Part shown: positions 35,713 through 43,798 of the stretch, piece by piece
Numbering within the stretch: position 1 is the stretch's first letter
How the letters are laid out: every line of letters starts with the position of its first letter
NCBI GenBank assembly: GCA_040830725.1
Contig: JBFOMG010000064.1
Coordinates: 1 to 64,000 of the forward strand
Source of the DNA: JAWKWH01 sp040830725
GTDB taxonomy: Bacteria; Pseudomonadota; Alphaproteobacteria; Rhizobiales; Rhizobiaceae
Direction: 5' to 3'
Length of the DNA: 64,000 nucleotides
Position numbers and translations under genes: made by a program
Notes under the pieces: generated by a model
Database searches by the model: none
Told to the model about the DNA's origin: nothing
The model's input: the letters and a program-made list of their open reading frames with translations, nothing else

Positions 35713-36937
35713 CGGCCAGCAGTTTCTTGACTTCATCGCGCGAGTTGTAATGGCAGACCGAGACCCGCACGCAAGCCTCCAGCCCGAGTGGGCTTAAAAT
35801 ATTGCCCGAATAATGGTCAGCCTTTCTGGTGTGTGTTCTGACGCCATTGTCGTTCAATTTGGCGACGATCTGCGGTGCGGCCAAGCCTTCCTTCCAGAAA
35901 CAAACCAATCCCTTCCGGTTCTGGTTTTCCGTTCCGGCGATAATGTGAACACCGGGCAGATTTGCCAGTCCGGTCAAATTGCCCTCACCGTTAAGCATCA
36001 GCTCGCACAGTTCGTGTTCGTGTTCTTGAATGGCTGATGCTGCCGCCTCGATGCGGCCGCGTCTGTCGCTGGATTGCGTGAAATTTGAACCAAGCCAATC
36101 GAGATATTCAACGACGCGCGAAAAAGTTGAATATGCCCCTGTATCGCGGGTTCCGAGTTCCCAGTTGGTTGCCGGCCCATCTATCAGGCTCTCGTGCTGG
36201 AGGATGCCAAGCCGGTCTGAAATCCAGGCGATACCGTAGCCATGACGCGAGAACACCTTGTAGGGTGACACCGCATAGCCATCGATATCGTACCGGTCGA
36301 TGTCAATGGCACCATGCGCTGCAAACTGGATTCCATCGACAATGATAATACACTCGGGCGCCGTTTCCCGGATTGCCTCGACGATAGCCGGCACATTGTT
36401 GCTGACACCGGTAACCGGTGAGCAGTGCAGGATTGTTGCCACTCTTGTGTCTGGCCGTACCAGCGCTGCATAGGCACCGGCACTGACCGAGCCGGTGGCG
36501 TTGTCGTGCTCAACGCTCAGATAATCCTTGCCGGTTTTTCCGGCCCAATAGGTCGCCGCACTTCGGGTGGCCGGGTGTTCCACCGTGCTGCCGATAACAC
36601 TGCCTTCGGTGCTGGCTGTGCACGCCGTACGAATCATGCGGAACAGAAGCTCCGTGCCGCTCTCTCCAACGAAGATCTGCCCGGTGCTGGCTCCAAACAT
36701 GATGCCGGCGTCATGTTTCGCTTGGTCAATTATGGCAACAAGCGCTTTGGATGCGGGATTGTCGCGGCCCTGGTTGTCGGGGATCGCCGCAAATTCGGCC
36801 GCGGTGCTTACAACCGAATTCAGGGTCAGCGCCCCGCCTGCATTCTCAAAGAAAATCCGTTCGCCCTGGAAAGGGCACGCATCTACATGCGCAAACTTCG
36901 CGCGAATATCGTTCAGCAGTGGCGTGGAAATTGTCAT
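35696..36937 (-). CDS. Class V PLP-dependent enzyme (cysteine desulfurase-like)
   Basis: Fold-type I aminotransferase class V protein, 413 aa. It has an N-terminal FFENAGGA substrate loop, a conserved His in STVEHPA, Asp in IVDGIQFAAH, and the Schiff-base lysine in VSPYKVFSRHG. This is NifS-like architecture without the flexible Cys loop typical of sulfur transfer, so a different lyase or transaminase reaction is possible. The ATG at 36937 is chosen because homology begins just after it, although no good ribosome site is visible; a GTG 42 codons upstream also lacks one. Phosphonate transaminase (PhnW) is unlikely given the distance from phn genes. Confidence 0.78.
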   Translation of the reverse strand: MTISTPLLNDIRAKFAHVDACPFQGERIFFENAGGALTLNSVVSTAAEFAAIPDNQGRDNPASKALVAIIDQAKHDAGIMFGASTGQIFVGESGTELLFRMIRTACTASTEGSVIGSTVEHPATRSAATYWAGKTGKDYLSVEHDNATGSVSAGAYAALVRPDTRVATILHCSPVTGVSNNVPAIVEAIRETAPECIIIVDGIQFAAHGAIDIDRYDIDGYAVSPYKVFSRHGYGIAWISDRLGILQHESLIDGPATNWELGTRDTGAYSTFSRVVEYLDWLGSNFTQSSDRRGRIEAAASAIQEHEHELCELMLNGEGNLTGLANLPGVHIIAGTENQNRKGLVCFWKEGLAAPQIVAKLNDNGVRTHTRKADHYSGNILSPLGLEACVRVSVCHYNSRDEVKKLLAVMNQL

Positions 36938-37172
36938 TGAACAACCCGGGAGGAAATCAGTGTCATTCGGGAACAACGACAACAAATTGTACGCGGCCCC
37001 CAACGATCCCCTGATACCATTTTTCTCGGTTAGGGATACACAATTCTGACTGGCGTTTTGCACGGAGGCAATTTCTCACCCGTTTACGTAGCTTTCGATA
37101 CGGTCAATAAAAAGGGCGAGCTCACCAACCCGCAACTGAAACGGAAAATGGTCGGTACATAAAGGAAGCATT

Positions 37173-38156
37173 ATGGCGGAGAAACACGATCGCAGTATGA
37201 TGGAAAACCTCTACTGGTGGGGCATACCAACATTCTTTCGCTGTCCGAACGAAGAACTTGACGATCAGGACGTTGTACTGGTCGGTGTGCCGCATTCGAC
37301 CGGCAATGGCACCACAGAGCGCGATCAGCATTTGGGTCCGCGGGCGGTAAGAAACTACTCGGCCGTACAGCGGCGGGTGCATGGCGCATTCCAACTTGAC
37401 CCTTGGGCTGCGGTCAAAGTCGCCGACATCGGCGATGTGCCGTTTCCGCGCGCCAACAACAATGAAGACTGCATTGAGCGGATTACCCAGTTTTACGGTG
37501 AAATTGACATGGCTGGTGCGCGCCCGGTTTCCATCGGCGGCGACCACTCGATTACTGGCGGCATTGTGCAGGCCTTGGGTTGCGGCAAACTTTCAGGTGG
37601 TGAACCTGTCTCTTTTCTGCATCTTGATGCGCATACCGACGTCTTCACGAAAGTCGACCATTTTCTCGGTGCACAAAAATCCGCCGCCCATTGGGGCGCA
37701 TACCTGGCGGATCAAGGCAACGTCGATCCGAAAAAGTCCATGCAGATTGGTCTGCGCGGCCATCCGCGAACGCTCGATTGGCTCGAACCATCCTATGAGT
37801 ACGGCTACAATGTCGTGACAATCGCCGAATACCGGGACCGGGGTGCCGATGATGTGATCTCACAGATCAAGGATGTGCTGGCGGGGCGGCCGGTCTACAT
37901 CACATTCGACCTCGATTGCCTTGATCCGACCGTTGCGCCGGCGGTCTCAAATCTCGAGCCGGGTGAAAAGGGTTTTGATATCGATGAGGCTGTCGCGCTG
38001 GTCCGCGCGGTTCGGGGCATGAACATCGTCGGGGGTGACATTGTCTGCATGATGCCGACAAAAGACAGTCCAAACAACATCACCGCGTTGACTGCCGGCG
38101 CCATCATGTTCGAGATGATCTCGATGATCGCGGAGAACGTTTCCGGCAGTTCTTGA
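37173..38156 (+). CDS. Agmatinase-family ureohydrolase, divergent form
   Basis: Arginase/agmatinase superfamily enzyme, 327 aa, which hydrolyses a guanidino compound to an amine plus urea. The di-manganese ligands are all visible: GGDHS, DAHTD and DLDCLDP. The segment after the last motif reads TVAPAVSNLEPGEKGF instead of the usual FAPGTGTPExGG, so the substrate pocket differs from standard agmatinase. A good AAAGGAAGC ribosome site precedes the ATG. It is the first of two paralogues 0.6 kb apart. Guanidinobutyrate, guanidinoacetate, agmatine or guanidine-type substrates are all possible. Confidence 0.85.
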   Translation: MAEKHDRSMMENLYWWGIPTFFRCPNEELDDQDVVLVGVPHSTGNGTTERDQHLGPRAVRNYSAVQRRVHGAFQLDPWAAVKVADIGDVPFPRANNNEDCIERITQFYGEIDMAGARPVSIGGDHSITGGIVQALGCGKLSGGEPVSFLHLDAHTDVFTKVDHFLGAQKSAAHWGAYLADQGNVDPKKSMQIGLRGHPRTLDWLEPSYEYGYNVVTIAEYRDRGADDVISQIKDVLAGRPVYITFDLDCLDPTVAPAVSNLEPGEKGFDIDEAVALVRAVRGMNIVGGDIVCMMPTKDSPNNITALTAGAIMFEMISMIAENVSGSS

Positions 38157-38233
38157 TCCTTGGCAGCCGTTGCTCGAATTTTTCCTGAACTTCTTACGGG
38201 TGGCCGCAGTACTGTGCGTCCGGATAGCTGATC

Positions 38234-38680
38234 TTATCTCAGCACTTTCCGAAAATAGATGCGGTTGAAACCATCCTCGGTCCTGCGATCAAATTCGACA
38301 TATCCGAGTAGGGGATAGAGAGCCAAATTCTCCGTCATCTTCTCATTCGTGTACAGTTCAACACTGTCGTAGCCAAGCCGGACAGCCTCTGCCTCGCAAA
38401 GCGCAATCAATCTGCGACCGATACCCTTGCCCCGGTGTTTGTTGGCAACGGCGACGTTTTCCAGATGCATGTGGTTGCCTTCCGGGTAAAAGATGACGAA
38501 ACCTTCCAATCCATCGTTCATATCTGTGGAGAGGCGGACGTGCCGATTCTCGACCAGTGATGCGAAATCGGCCACCATTGGGGCAGGTTCCTTGCCGATC
38601 CGCTCGACGTATTTTGCGTAGGCTTCCCGCGCACAGGCCTCGATGGCCGGAACGTCCGAGAAATTTGCAAAGCGGATCAC
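38234..38680 (-). CDS. GNAT-family N-acetyltransferase
   Basis: Acetyl-CoA-dependent acetyltransferase, 148 aa. Motif A is visible as LENVAVANKHRGKGIGRRL, with the Q/RxxGxG acetyl-CoA loop as HRGKGIG, and NEKMTENLALYPLLGY forms the C-terminal motif B. The GTG at 38680 (VIRFANFSDVPAI) is taken as the start because family homology begins there and AGGA lies 8 bases upstream. ATG codons at 38734 and 38770 are in frame alternatives. It lies divergent from the second ureohydrolase. Substrate unknown; an amine product of the ureohydrolases would be a reasonable guess. Confidence 0.8.
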   Translation of the reverse strand: MIRFANFSDVPAIEACAREAYAKYVERIGKEPAPMVADFASLVENRHVRLSTDMNDGLEGFVIFYPEGNHMHLENVAVANKHRGKGIGRRLIALCEAEAVRLGYDSVELYTNEKMTENLALYPLLGYVEFDRRTEDGFNRIYFRKVLR

Positions 38681-38798
38681 CGGACCGATCCTGTGCGACG
38701 TGCCTGCAATTTGTTGCCTCCTTCGAGGGACCATGCTTGCAATTAGATCACGTGGTGTGAAACTGTCCAAGGCCAGATTAGCCAGAAAGGTACCGCCA

Positions 38799-39770
38799 AT
38801 GCCCGATCCGCGGTTTCAACCCGTTTCCGGATTCGACTTGCCACGATTTGCGGGTGTTCCGACGTTCATGCGGCTTCCATACGCCGACCCGGACAGCGAG
38901 TTACGCAACGATGCAGAAATCGGGCTGATAGGAATTCCGTGGGATGGCGGCACCACAAACCGGCCCGGCGCGCGCCACGGTCCGCGTCAGTTGCGCGATC
39001 TGTCGACAATGATCCGCGCTGTACATCCGACATTGGGGATCAAACCGTTCGAAATTGCAAACTGTGCCGATCTCGGCGATGTGCCGCCCAATCCCGCTGA
39101 CATCGATGATACATTGGACCGGGTCACCGAATTCTATCGCCGACTGACTGACGAGGGCATCATTCCGCTGTCGGCCGGAGGGGACCATTTGACATCACTA
39201 CCCGTCCTTCGTGGCATCAATCGCGGCGAACCGTTGGGAATGATTCATTTCGATGCGCATACCGATTTGTTTGAAGGCTATTTCGGCGGTTACAAATTTA
39301 CGCATGGCACACCGTTCCGAAGGGCAATCGAAGAAGGGTTGTTGGACCCTGAACGGGTTATCCAAATAGGAATACGGGGAACCATGTATGACGGTGAGGA
39401 TATTGAGTGGGGCCGCGCACACGGTGTCACGATCCTGGGTATCGATGAACTGATGGAGCGCGGCCACGCTGATGTCATGCGCCAGGCCCGGGATATTGCC
39501 GGCGATCAGCCAACCTATGTCAGCTTCGACATCGATTTTATCGATCCCGCATTTGCGCCTGGCACGGGCACTCCCGAGATTGGAGGCCCTGACACATGGA
39601 CCGCGCAGCAGCTGGTTCGCGGGTTGCGCGGTCTCCATCTCGCCGGGGCCGATCTTGTTGAAGTTTCGCCTCCTTTTGACCCGTCGGGCAACACTGCATG
39701 GGTTGGTGTTTCAATCATGTTCGAGTTGTTGTGTATGCTGTCTGAATCAGCTTCATTGCAGAAATCATAG
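38799..39770 (+). CDS. Agmatinase-family ureohydrolase, canonical form
   Basis: The second arginase/agmatinase superfamily enzyme, 323 aa. Metal ligands are in GGDHL, DAHTD and DIDFIDP, followed by the canonical FAPGTGTPEIGG loop. The N-terminal GIPWDGGTTNRPGARHGP is the usual agmatinase/guanidinobutyrase substrate loop. The ATG at 38799 is chosen (AAAGG upstream); a longer in-frame reading begins inside the divergent GNAT gene. It could be agmatinase (speB), guanidinobutyrase or guanidinopropionase; sequence reading alone cannot separate these. Confidence 0.87.
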   Translation: MPDPRFQPVSGFDLPRFAGVPTFMRLPYADPDSELRNDAEIGLIGIPWDGGTTNRPGARHGPRQLRDLSTMIRAVHPTLGIKPFEIANCADLGDVPPNPADIDDTLDRVTEFYRRLTDEGIIPLSAGGDHLTSLPVLRGINRGEPLGMIHFDAHTDLFEGYFGGYKFTHGTPFRRAIEEGLLDPERVIQIGIRGTMYDGEDIEWGRAHGVTILGIDELMERGHADVMRQARDIAGDQPTYVSFDIDFIDPAFAPGTGTPEIGGPDTWTAQQLVRGLRGLHLAGADLVEVSPPFDPSGNTAWVGVSIMFELLCMLSESASLQKS

Positions 39771-39844
39771 TCGCGATTTGAACAATTGCATGTTCCAAAA
39801 TTGTGAAGTAGATGATTAGAATTTGTGAATATCAAGTTTTAACT

Positions 39845-39873
39845 CGACATTGTATGTTGGTACGACAATGTCG
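39845..39873. repeat. Inverted repeat upstream of proX-like gene
   Basis: A perfect 9-base dyad, CGACATTGT and ACAATGTCG, with an 11-base spacer. It may be an operator for the importer operon or an RNA hairpin at the end of the ureohydrolase transcript. No T-run follows. Confidence 0.55.
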
Positions 39874-39882
39874 GGTCCATTG

Positions 39883-39899
39883 ACGCGATTTCGTCGCGT
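39883..39899. repeat. Short hairpin before a GGAGG stretch
   Basis: ACGCGA and TCGCGT pair around the loop TTTCG. This lies 9 bases after the previous dyad and directly before GGGAGGAAG. The tandem arrangement is unusual, but each element is short. Confidence 0.4.
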
Positions 39900-40126
39900 T
39901 TGGGAGGAAGAAACGTTCGATTGATCGCAATCACAATTAATTCAGACGCGGCTCTCGAACAGATTGGAATTACCGACATCGAATGCTGGGCGATTGGAAT
40001 ATGGTCACTGTGCCAAGACAATAGCTCAGACATTGCGGCATCTTCTCGAATTGGGAGCGTTCTGCAACCGACGAAATAGCTTCAAATGCAGATCAAGAAC
40101 AGATGTTCAAACAGGGAGAATTGAAT

Positions 40127-41077
40127 ATGAAACGTAGTACTTTGCTGGCAACCGCCGCTGCCGTGTTGATGAGCGCGCCAGCGTTTGCGGCAGATGTGGT
40201 CATCGGAGTTCCGAACTGGCCTTCGGTTGCTGCGACTGCCAACGTCTTGAAGGTCGTTATCGAAGACAATTTGGGCCTCGAAGTTGAATTGCAGAACGGC
40301 ACCAATCCAATTGTCTTCGAGGCGATGGACAAAGGTTCCATGCATGCGCATCCGGAAGTCTGGATGCCGAACCAGCAGAATCTTCACGACACATATGTGA
40401 AAGACAAGCAATCGGTCGTGATGAACCCAAATGGTGTTGAGGCGTTCCAGGGAATGTGCCTGCCGAAGGCGATTGCCGAAGAGCACAACATCAAGTCGAT
40501 CAACGATCTGACCGATCCGGACAAGGCTGCGATCTTCGATACCAATGGTGATGGACGCGGCGAAATCTGGATTGGCGCCCCCGGCTGGGCCTCGACGAAT
40601 GTTGAGAAAATCCGCGCCAAATCCTACGGCTATGGCGAGATCATGGAGCTGACCGAGTCCGACGAAACCCTCGCATATGCCAATCTTGACAACGCGATCA
40701 AGGCCGGCAAGCCGTGGGTAGGTTTCTGCTATACGCCGCATTATGTGTTCGTGCTGCATGATCTCCAGATCCTGGAAGAGCCGCCCTATGACGCAGCTGG
40801 TTGGAAGGTCATTCAGCCGACCGACGATCCGGCTTGGCTCGAAAAATCATCCGCTGCAATGGCTTGGGACACAGCCTATCTTCACCTTCACTATGCCAAG
40901 TCGGTGGGTGATGCTCATCCGGAAGTGGCGAAGCTCTTTGCGAACATGAAGCTGGACACCGACATCGTGAGCGCGATGACCTACGCGCTCGTCGTCGACA
41001 AGAAAGATCCGGCAGAATATGCGAAGGAGTGGGTCGCAGCAAACGAGGACATGGTTCTCGGCTGGCTCAGCCAGTAA
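40127..41077 (+). CDS. Glycine betaine/proline-type ABC transporter binding protein
   Basis: Periplasmic OpuAC-family binding protein, 316 aa, with a signal peptide (MKRSTLLATAAAVLMSAPAFA|AD). The ATG at 40127 follows GGGAGAATTGAAT. The mature protein has IGVPNWPS, a MHAHPEVWMPNQQ segment and aromatic residues such as the tryptophans in IWIGAPGWAS and the tyrosine of FCYTPHY that can form the cation-pi cage for quaternary amines. It is followed by a hairpin and then the ATPase and permease genes. The likely ligand is glycine betaine, proline betaine or a related osmolyte. ProX/OpuAC-like. Confidence 0.88.
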   Translation: MKRSTLLATAAAVLMSAPAFAADVVIGVPNWPSVAATANVLKVVIEDNLGLEVELQNGTNPIVFEAMDKGSMHAHPEVWMPNQQNLHDTYVKDKQSVVMNPNGVEAFQGMCLPKAIAEEHNIKSINDLTDPDKAAIFDTNGDGRGEIWIGAPGWASTNVEKIRAKSYGYGEIMELTESDETLAYANLDNAIKAGKPWVGFCYTPHYVFVLHDLQILEEPPYDAAGWKVIQPTDDPAWLEKSSAAMAWDTAYLHLHYAKSVGDAHPEVAKLFANMKLDTDIVSAMTYALVVDKKDPAEYAKEWVAANEDMVLGWLSQ

Positions 41078-41087
41078 TCCAATAAAT

Positions 41088-41125
41088 CAACGGCCGCTGT
41101 GATCGAATGATCCAAGCGGCCGTTG
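41088..41125. repeat. Stem-loop after proX-like gene
   Basis: A perfect 11-base stem, CAACGGCCGCT (41088-41098) and AGCGGCCGTTG (41115-41125), with a 16-base loop, 10 bases after the stop codon. No strong T-run follows, so it is probably an intercistronic stability or attenuation hairpin. Confidence 0.7.
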
Positions 41126-41168
41126 AGCCTATCGCTTAGTGTCCCATTGCGGCTTGGGAGGGCAGCAA

Positions 41169-42203
41169 ATGAGTGAGACCGTCGTCAAACTGACCGATGT
41201 CTGGAAAGTGTTCGGCGCCGAATCCGATAAGGCGATGGCCGCTATAAAGGAGAGGGACCTCACCAAGCCCGAAGTACTCGACGAATTCGGATGCGTCGTC
41301 GGTGTGCAGGCGGCAACATTTGATGTGCCGCGCGGTGAAATATTTTGCATCATGGGCCTGTCGGGCTCCGGCAAATCAACGCTCGTGCGCCATGTCAATC
41401 GGCTGATCGAGCCCACTTCCGGAAAAATCGAAATTCTTGGCCGTGACGTTGGCGCGATGTCGGACTCGGAACTGCGCGCCATGCGGGCGACCCAGATTGG
41501 CATGGTCTTCCAGCACATGGCGCTTATGCCGCACCGGTCGGTTCGTGACAATGTTGCCTATCCGCTCGAAATCAGGGGCGTACCGAAGTCCAAGCGCTGG
41601 GCGGTTTCCGACCATGCGCTGGAGTTGGTCAATCTCGTCGGTTACGAGGACCGCCTTCCCAAAGAACTCTCCGGCGGAATGCAACAGCGCGTCGGCATTG
41701 CCCGCGCACTGGCGTCAGATCCGGAAATCCTGTTGATGGATGAGCCGTTCTCGGCGCTTGATCCGCTGATCCGCATGCAATTGCAAGATCAGTTCAAGGC
41801 GCTGGTGGCGCAGCTTCAAAAAACGACACTGTTCATCACACACGATCTCGACGAGGCCATTCGCATCGGTCACCGCATCGCAATCATGAAGGATGGGGTG
41901 ATCGTCCAGATAGGCACGCCCGAAGACATCGTCATGAACCCAGCAGACGATTATGTTCGGGATTTTGTACAAGGCATATCCAAGCTCAAGCTGGTCAAAG
42001 CGCACTCAATCATGGAGCCGATCGACAGCTACAAGGGAGCTAAGAAAGATGCGCCACGCGCAGATATTGAAGCCGATCTGGATCAGCTGATCGACCATTC
42101 GGTTGGCACCGAACTGCCCGTGATCATCACCGAGAATGGTGCGGATGTCGGGATCGTCACCAAACCGCGGCTTCTGCGTGGCATCCAGGGAGGCAAGGAA
42201 TGA
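41169..42203 (+). CDS. proV: Glycine betaine/proline-type ABC transporter ATPase
   Basis: ATP-binding subunit, 344 aa. Walker A is GLSGSGKST, the signature LSGGMQQRVGIARAL, Walker B ILLMDEPFSALD, and the H-loop THDLDE. The N-terminal LTDVWKVFG with a long pre-Walker segment and a C-terminal CBS-like part (VIITENGADVGIVTKPRLL) are typical of ProV/OpuAA. The start is the ATG at 41169, with GGAGGGCAGCAA upstream. It overlaps the permease start by 4 bases. The symbol denotes the family; the substrate is a betaine by inference. Confidence 0.9.
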   Translation: MSETVVKLTDVWKVFGAESDKAMAAIKERDLTKPEVLDEFGCVVGVQAATFDVPRGEIFCIMGLSGSGKSTLVRHVNRLIEPTSGKIEILGRDVGAMSDSELRAMRATQIGMVFQHMALMPHRSVRDNVAYPLEIRGVPKSKRWAVSDHALELVNLVGYEDRLPKELSGGMQQRVGIARALASDPEILLMDEPFSALDPLIRMQLQDQFKALVAQLQKTTLFITHDLDEAIRIGHRIAIMKDGVIVQIGTPEDIVMNPADDYVRDFVQGISKLKLVKAHSIMEPIDSYKGAKKDAPRADIEADLDQLIDHSVGTELPVIITENGADVGIVTKPRLLRGIQGGKE

Positions 42204-43786
42204 CCGTCGACACTGAAATGAAAGTCACCGCTGCTTCCGATATTGAAATTGATCGCGAGCAACTGGATGCATCGATAGGCGAGTTCGTTGGACAGAATGG
42301 CGAATATTACGCTCCGGCATTCCATAAAATCCATGAGGCGACGGGATCCATTCCGACGACTTTCAATCTCGCGGCTGCGGCGCTTGGCCCAATCTGGGCG
42401 GCCATACGCGGTGTGTGGGGTTTTTTCTGGGGTTTCCTGATTCTGGAGATGATTGCCTGGGTGCAAATCGGTCGCGGTGCCTGGGGAAATCCCGGTGCGA
42501 AGTTTTCCGACCGCGCGGAAGCTCAGCTGCAGCGTGCCCAGGATTTTCTTGAGAGGGCCGAACAGGCGCGCGAGGCGGGAGAAGATCCCGAACGCTTCGA
42601 AACACTGGCAGCAAATATGACCAAGGCCGCGGAGCGCAGTCAGCAGGCGGCCGATGCCGCCAACGCCGAAGCACTTTCAATTTTGTTGATCGGCATTGCC
42701 TTGCTTATTGTATTCAAGCTGGTGCAGGGATTTTACGCCAATGTAGTCTATGAGAAGCAGTACTCTCGTTGGCGGATCACTCCGGACGAGGTGGAATCCG
42801 GGGTCAAACCGCAAAATATGATCCTCGGAATCGTGCTTGTTGCGGCTATCGCACCGTTGACGATCTACAAATTTACCGTTGCCAGCCCGCTGGAGCTGTT
42901 AAACGCGTTTCCCGAGAAAGGGTTCAGCGGGCTATTTCTTGATAACCCGAACGAGACAATATTCACCCAGCTGGCCAATTGGCTGGAAGCGCGGATCGAT
43001 GCCGCAGCTGTTGCCGGGCAGGGTGCATTCGACAGCATTACCGCCGGGGTCAGGGCCATCCTCAATGCCATGACGTTGGCGTTGATCGTGACACCTTGGC
43101 CGGTGGTCATGGTGGTGATTTGCGTCGTTGCCTGGCGGGCTGCCGGCCCACGGGTTGCGATTTTCACCGCTGCCGCGCTCGCCTATGTCGCGATACTCGG
43201 ATACTGGGAAATTAGCATGGAGACGGTTGCGCTGGTCGGCGCCGCTGTGGCGATCTGCGTGGTGCTTGGAATCCCACTTGGAATCTGGTTCGGCAAATCG
43301 CGGCGCGCCTATAAGATTGCCGAGCCGGTGCTTGATCTGATGCAGACACTACCGGCATTTGTCTATCTGATACCGATTATCGCGTTCTTCGGAACGGGTA
43401 ATCCGCCTGGCATTCTCGCCACAATCATCTTCGGCATGCCACCGGTAATCCGGCTGACGGCTCTCGGTATGCGCGGCGTTCCCGAAAGCATCAAGGAGGC
43501 GGCAACCGCGTTTGGCGCCTCGCGTTGGCAGACGCTGAAAGACGTGGAAATTCCGCTGGCGCTGCCATCCATCATGGCTGGTGTGAACCAAACGATCCTG
43601 ATGTGTCTTTCGATGGTTGTGATCATTTCGCTGATCGGTGGCGGCGGGCTTGGAAAGGTCATCCTTGAAGCGCTTCAGTATGCGGCCAAGGGACCCGGTT
43701 TGCTGGGTGGTTTTGCCATCCTGTTTTGCGCAATGGTGATCGATCGTATTGTCCAGGGTGCATTCAAACGGGCTGACCAAGATTAA
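42200..43786 (+). CDS. proW: Betaine-type ABC permease with unusual N-terminal extension
   Basis: Inner-membrane permease, 528 aa, much longer than ordinary ProW (~350) or OpuAB (~280). Residues ~300-520 are the standard BPD_transp_1 domain (GIPLGIWFG, LDLMQTLPAFVYLIP, EAATAFGASRWQTL coupling loop). Residues 1-200 form an extra part: a region like DUF2628-type membrane anchors (hydrophobic ~58-90), a charged, probably coiled-coil stretch (~102-157, rich in Glu, Ala and Gln), and another membrane segment (~158-180). The start overlaps proV by 4 bases. The extension could sense osmolarity or anchor a partner. Confidence 0.88.
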   Translation: MTVDTEMKVTAASDIEIDREQLDASIGEFVGQNGEYYAPAFHKIHEATGSIPTTFNLAAAALGPIWAAIRGVWGFFWGFLILEMIAWVQIGRGAWGNPGAKFSDRAEAQLQRAQDFLERAEQAREAGEDPERFETLAANMTKAAERSQQAADAANAEALSILLIGIALLIVFKLVQGFYANVVYEKQYSRWRITPDEVESGVKPQNMILGIVLVAAIAPLTIYKFTVASPLELLNAFPEKGFSGLFLDNPNETIFTQLANWLEARIDAAAVAGQGAFDSITAGVRAILNAMTLALIVTPWPVVMVVICVVAWRAAGPRVAIFTAAALAYVAILGYWEISMETVALVGAAVAICVVLGIPLGIWFGKSRRAYKIAEPVLDLMQTLPAFVYLIPIIAFFGTGNPPGILATIIFGMPPVIRLTALGMRGVPESIKEAATAFGASRWQTLKDVEIPLALPSIMAGVNQTILMCLSMVVIISLIGGGGLGKVILEALQYAAKGPGLLGGFAILFCAMVIDRIVQGAFKRADQD

Positions 43787-43798
43787 AACAGTCGGCCC

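Larger units (their letters stand above)
39771..40126. other. Intergenic leader upstream of proX-like gene
   Basis: 356 bases without an assigned gene. It is AT-rich at first, then holds two hairpins (39845-39873 and 39883-39899), then a GGGAGGAAG stretch at about 39900. An unassigned frame of about 52 codons starts at a TTG near 39920 and ends with TAG just before the promoter-proximal part of proX. I do not recognise its product and would not call it a gene. The region probably holds the promoter and leader of the betaine-type operon. Confidence 0.5.

Noticed and set aside
35696..36937. Class V PLP enzyme as the missing PhnW transaminase
   Set aside because: Sequence features are cysteine-desulfurase-like and it lies 30 kb from the phn genes with a different neighbourhood.
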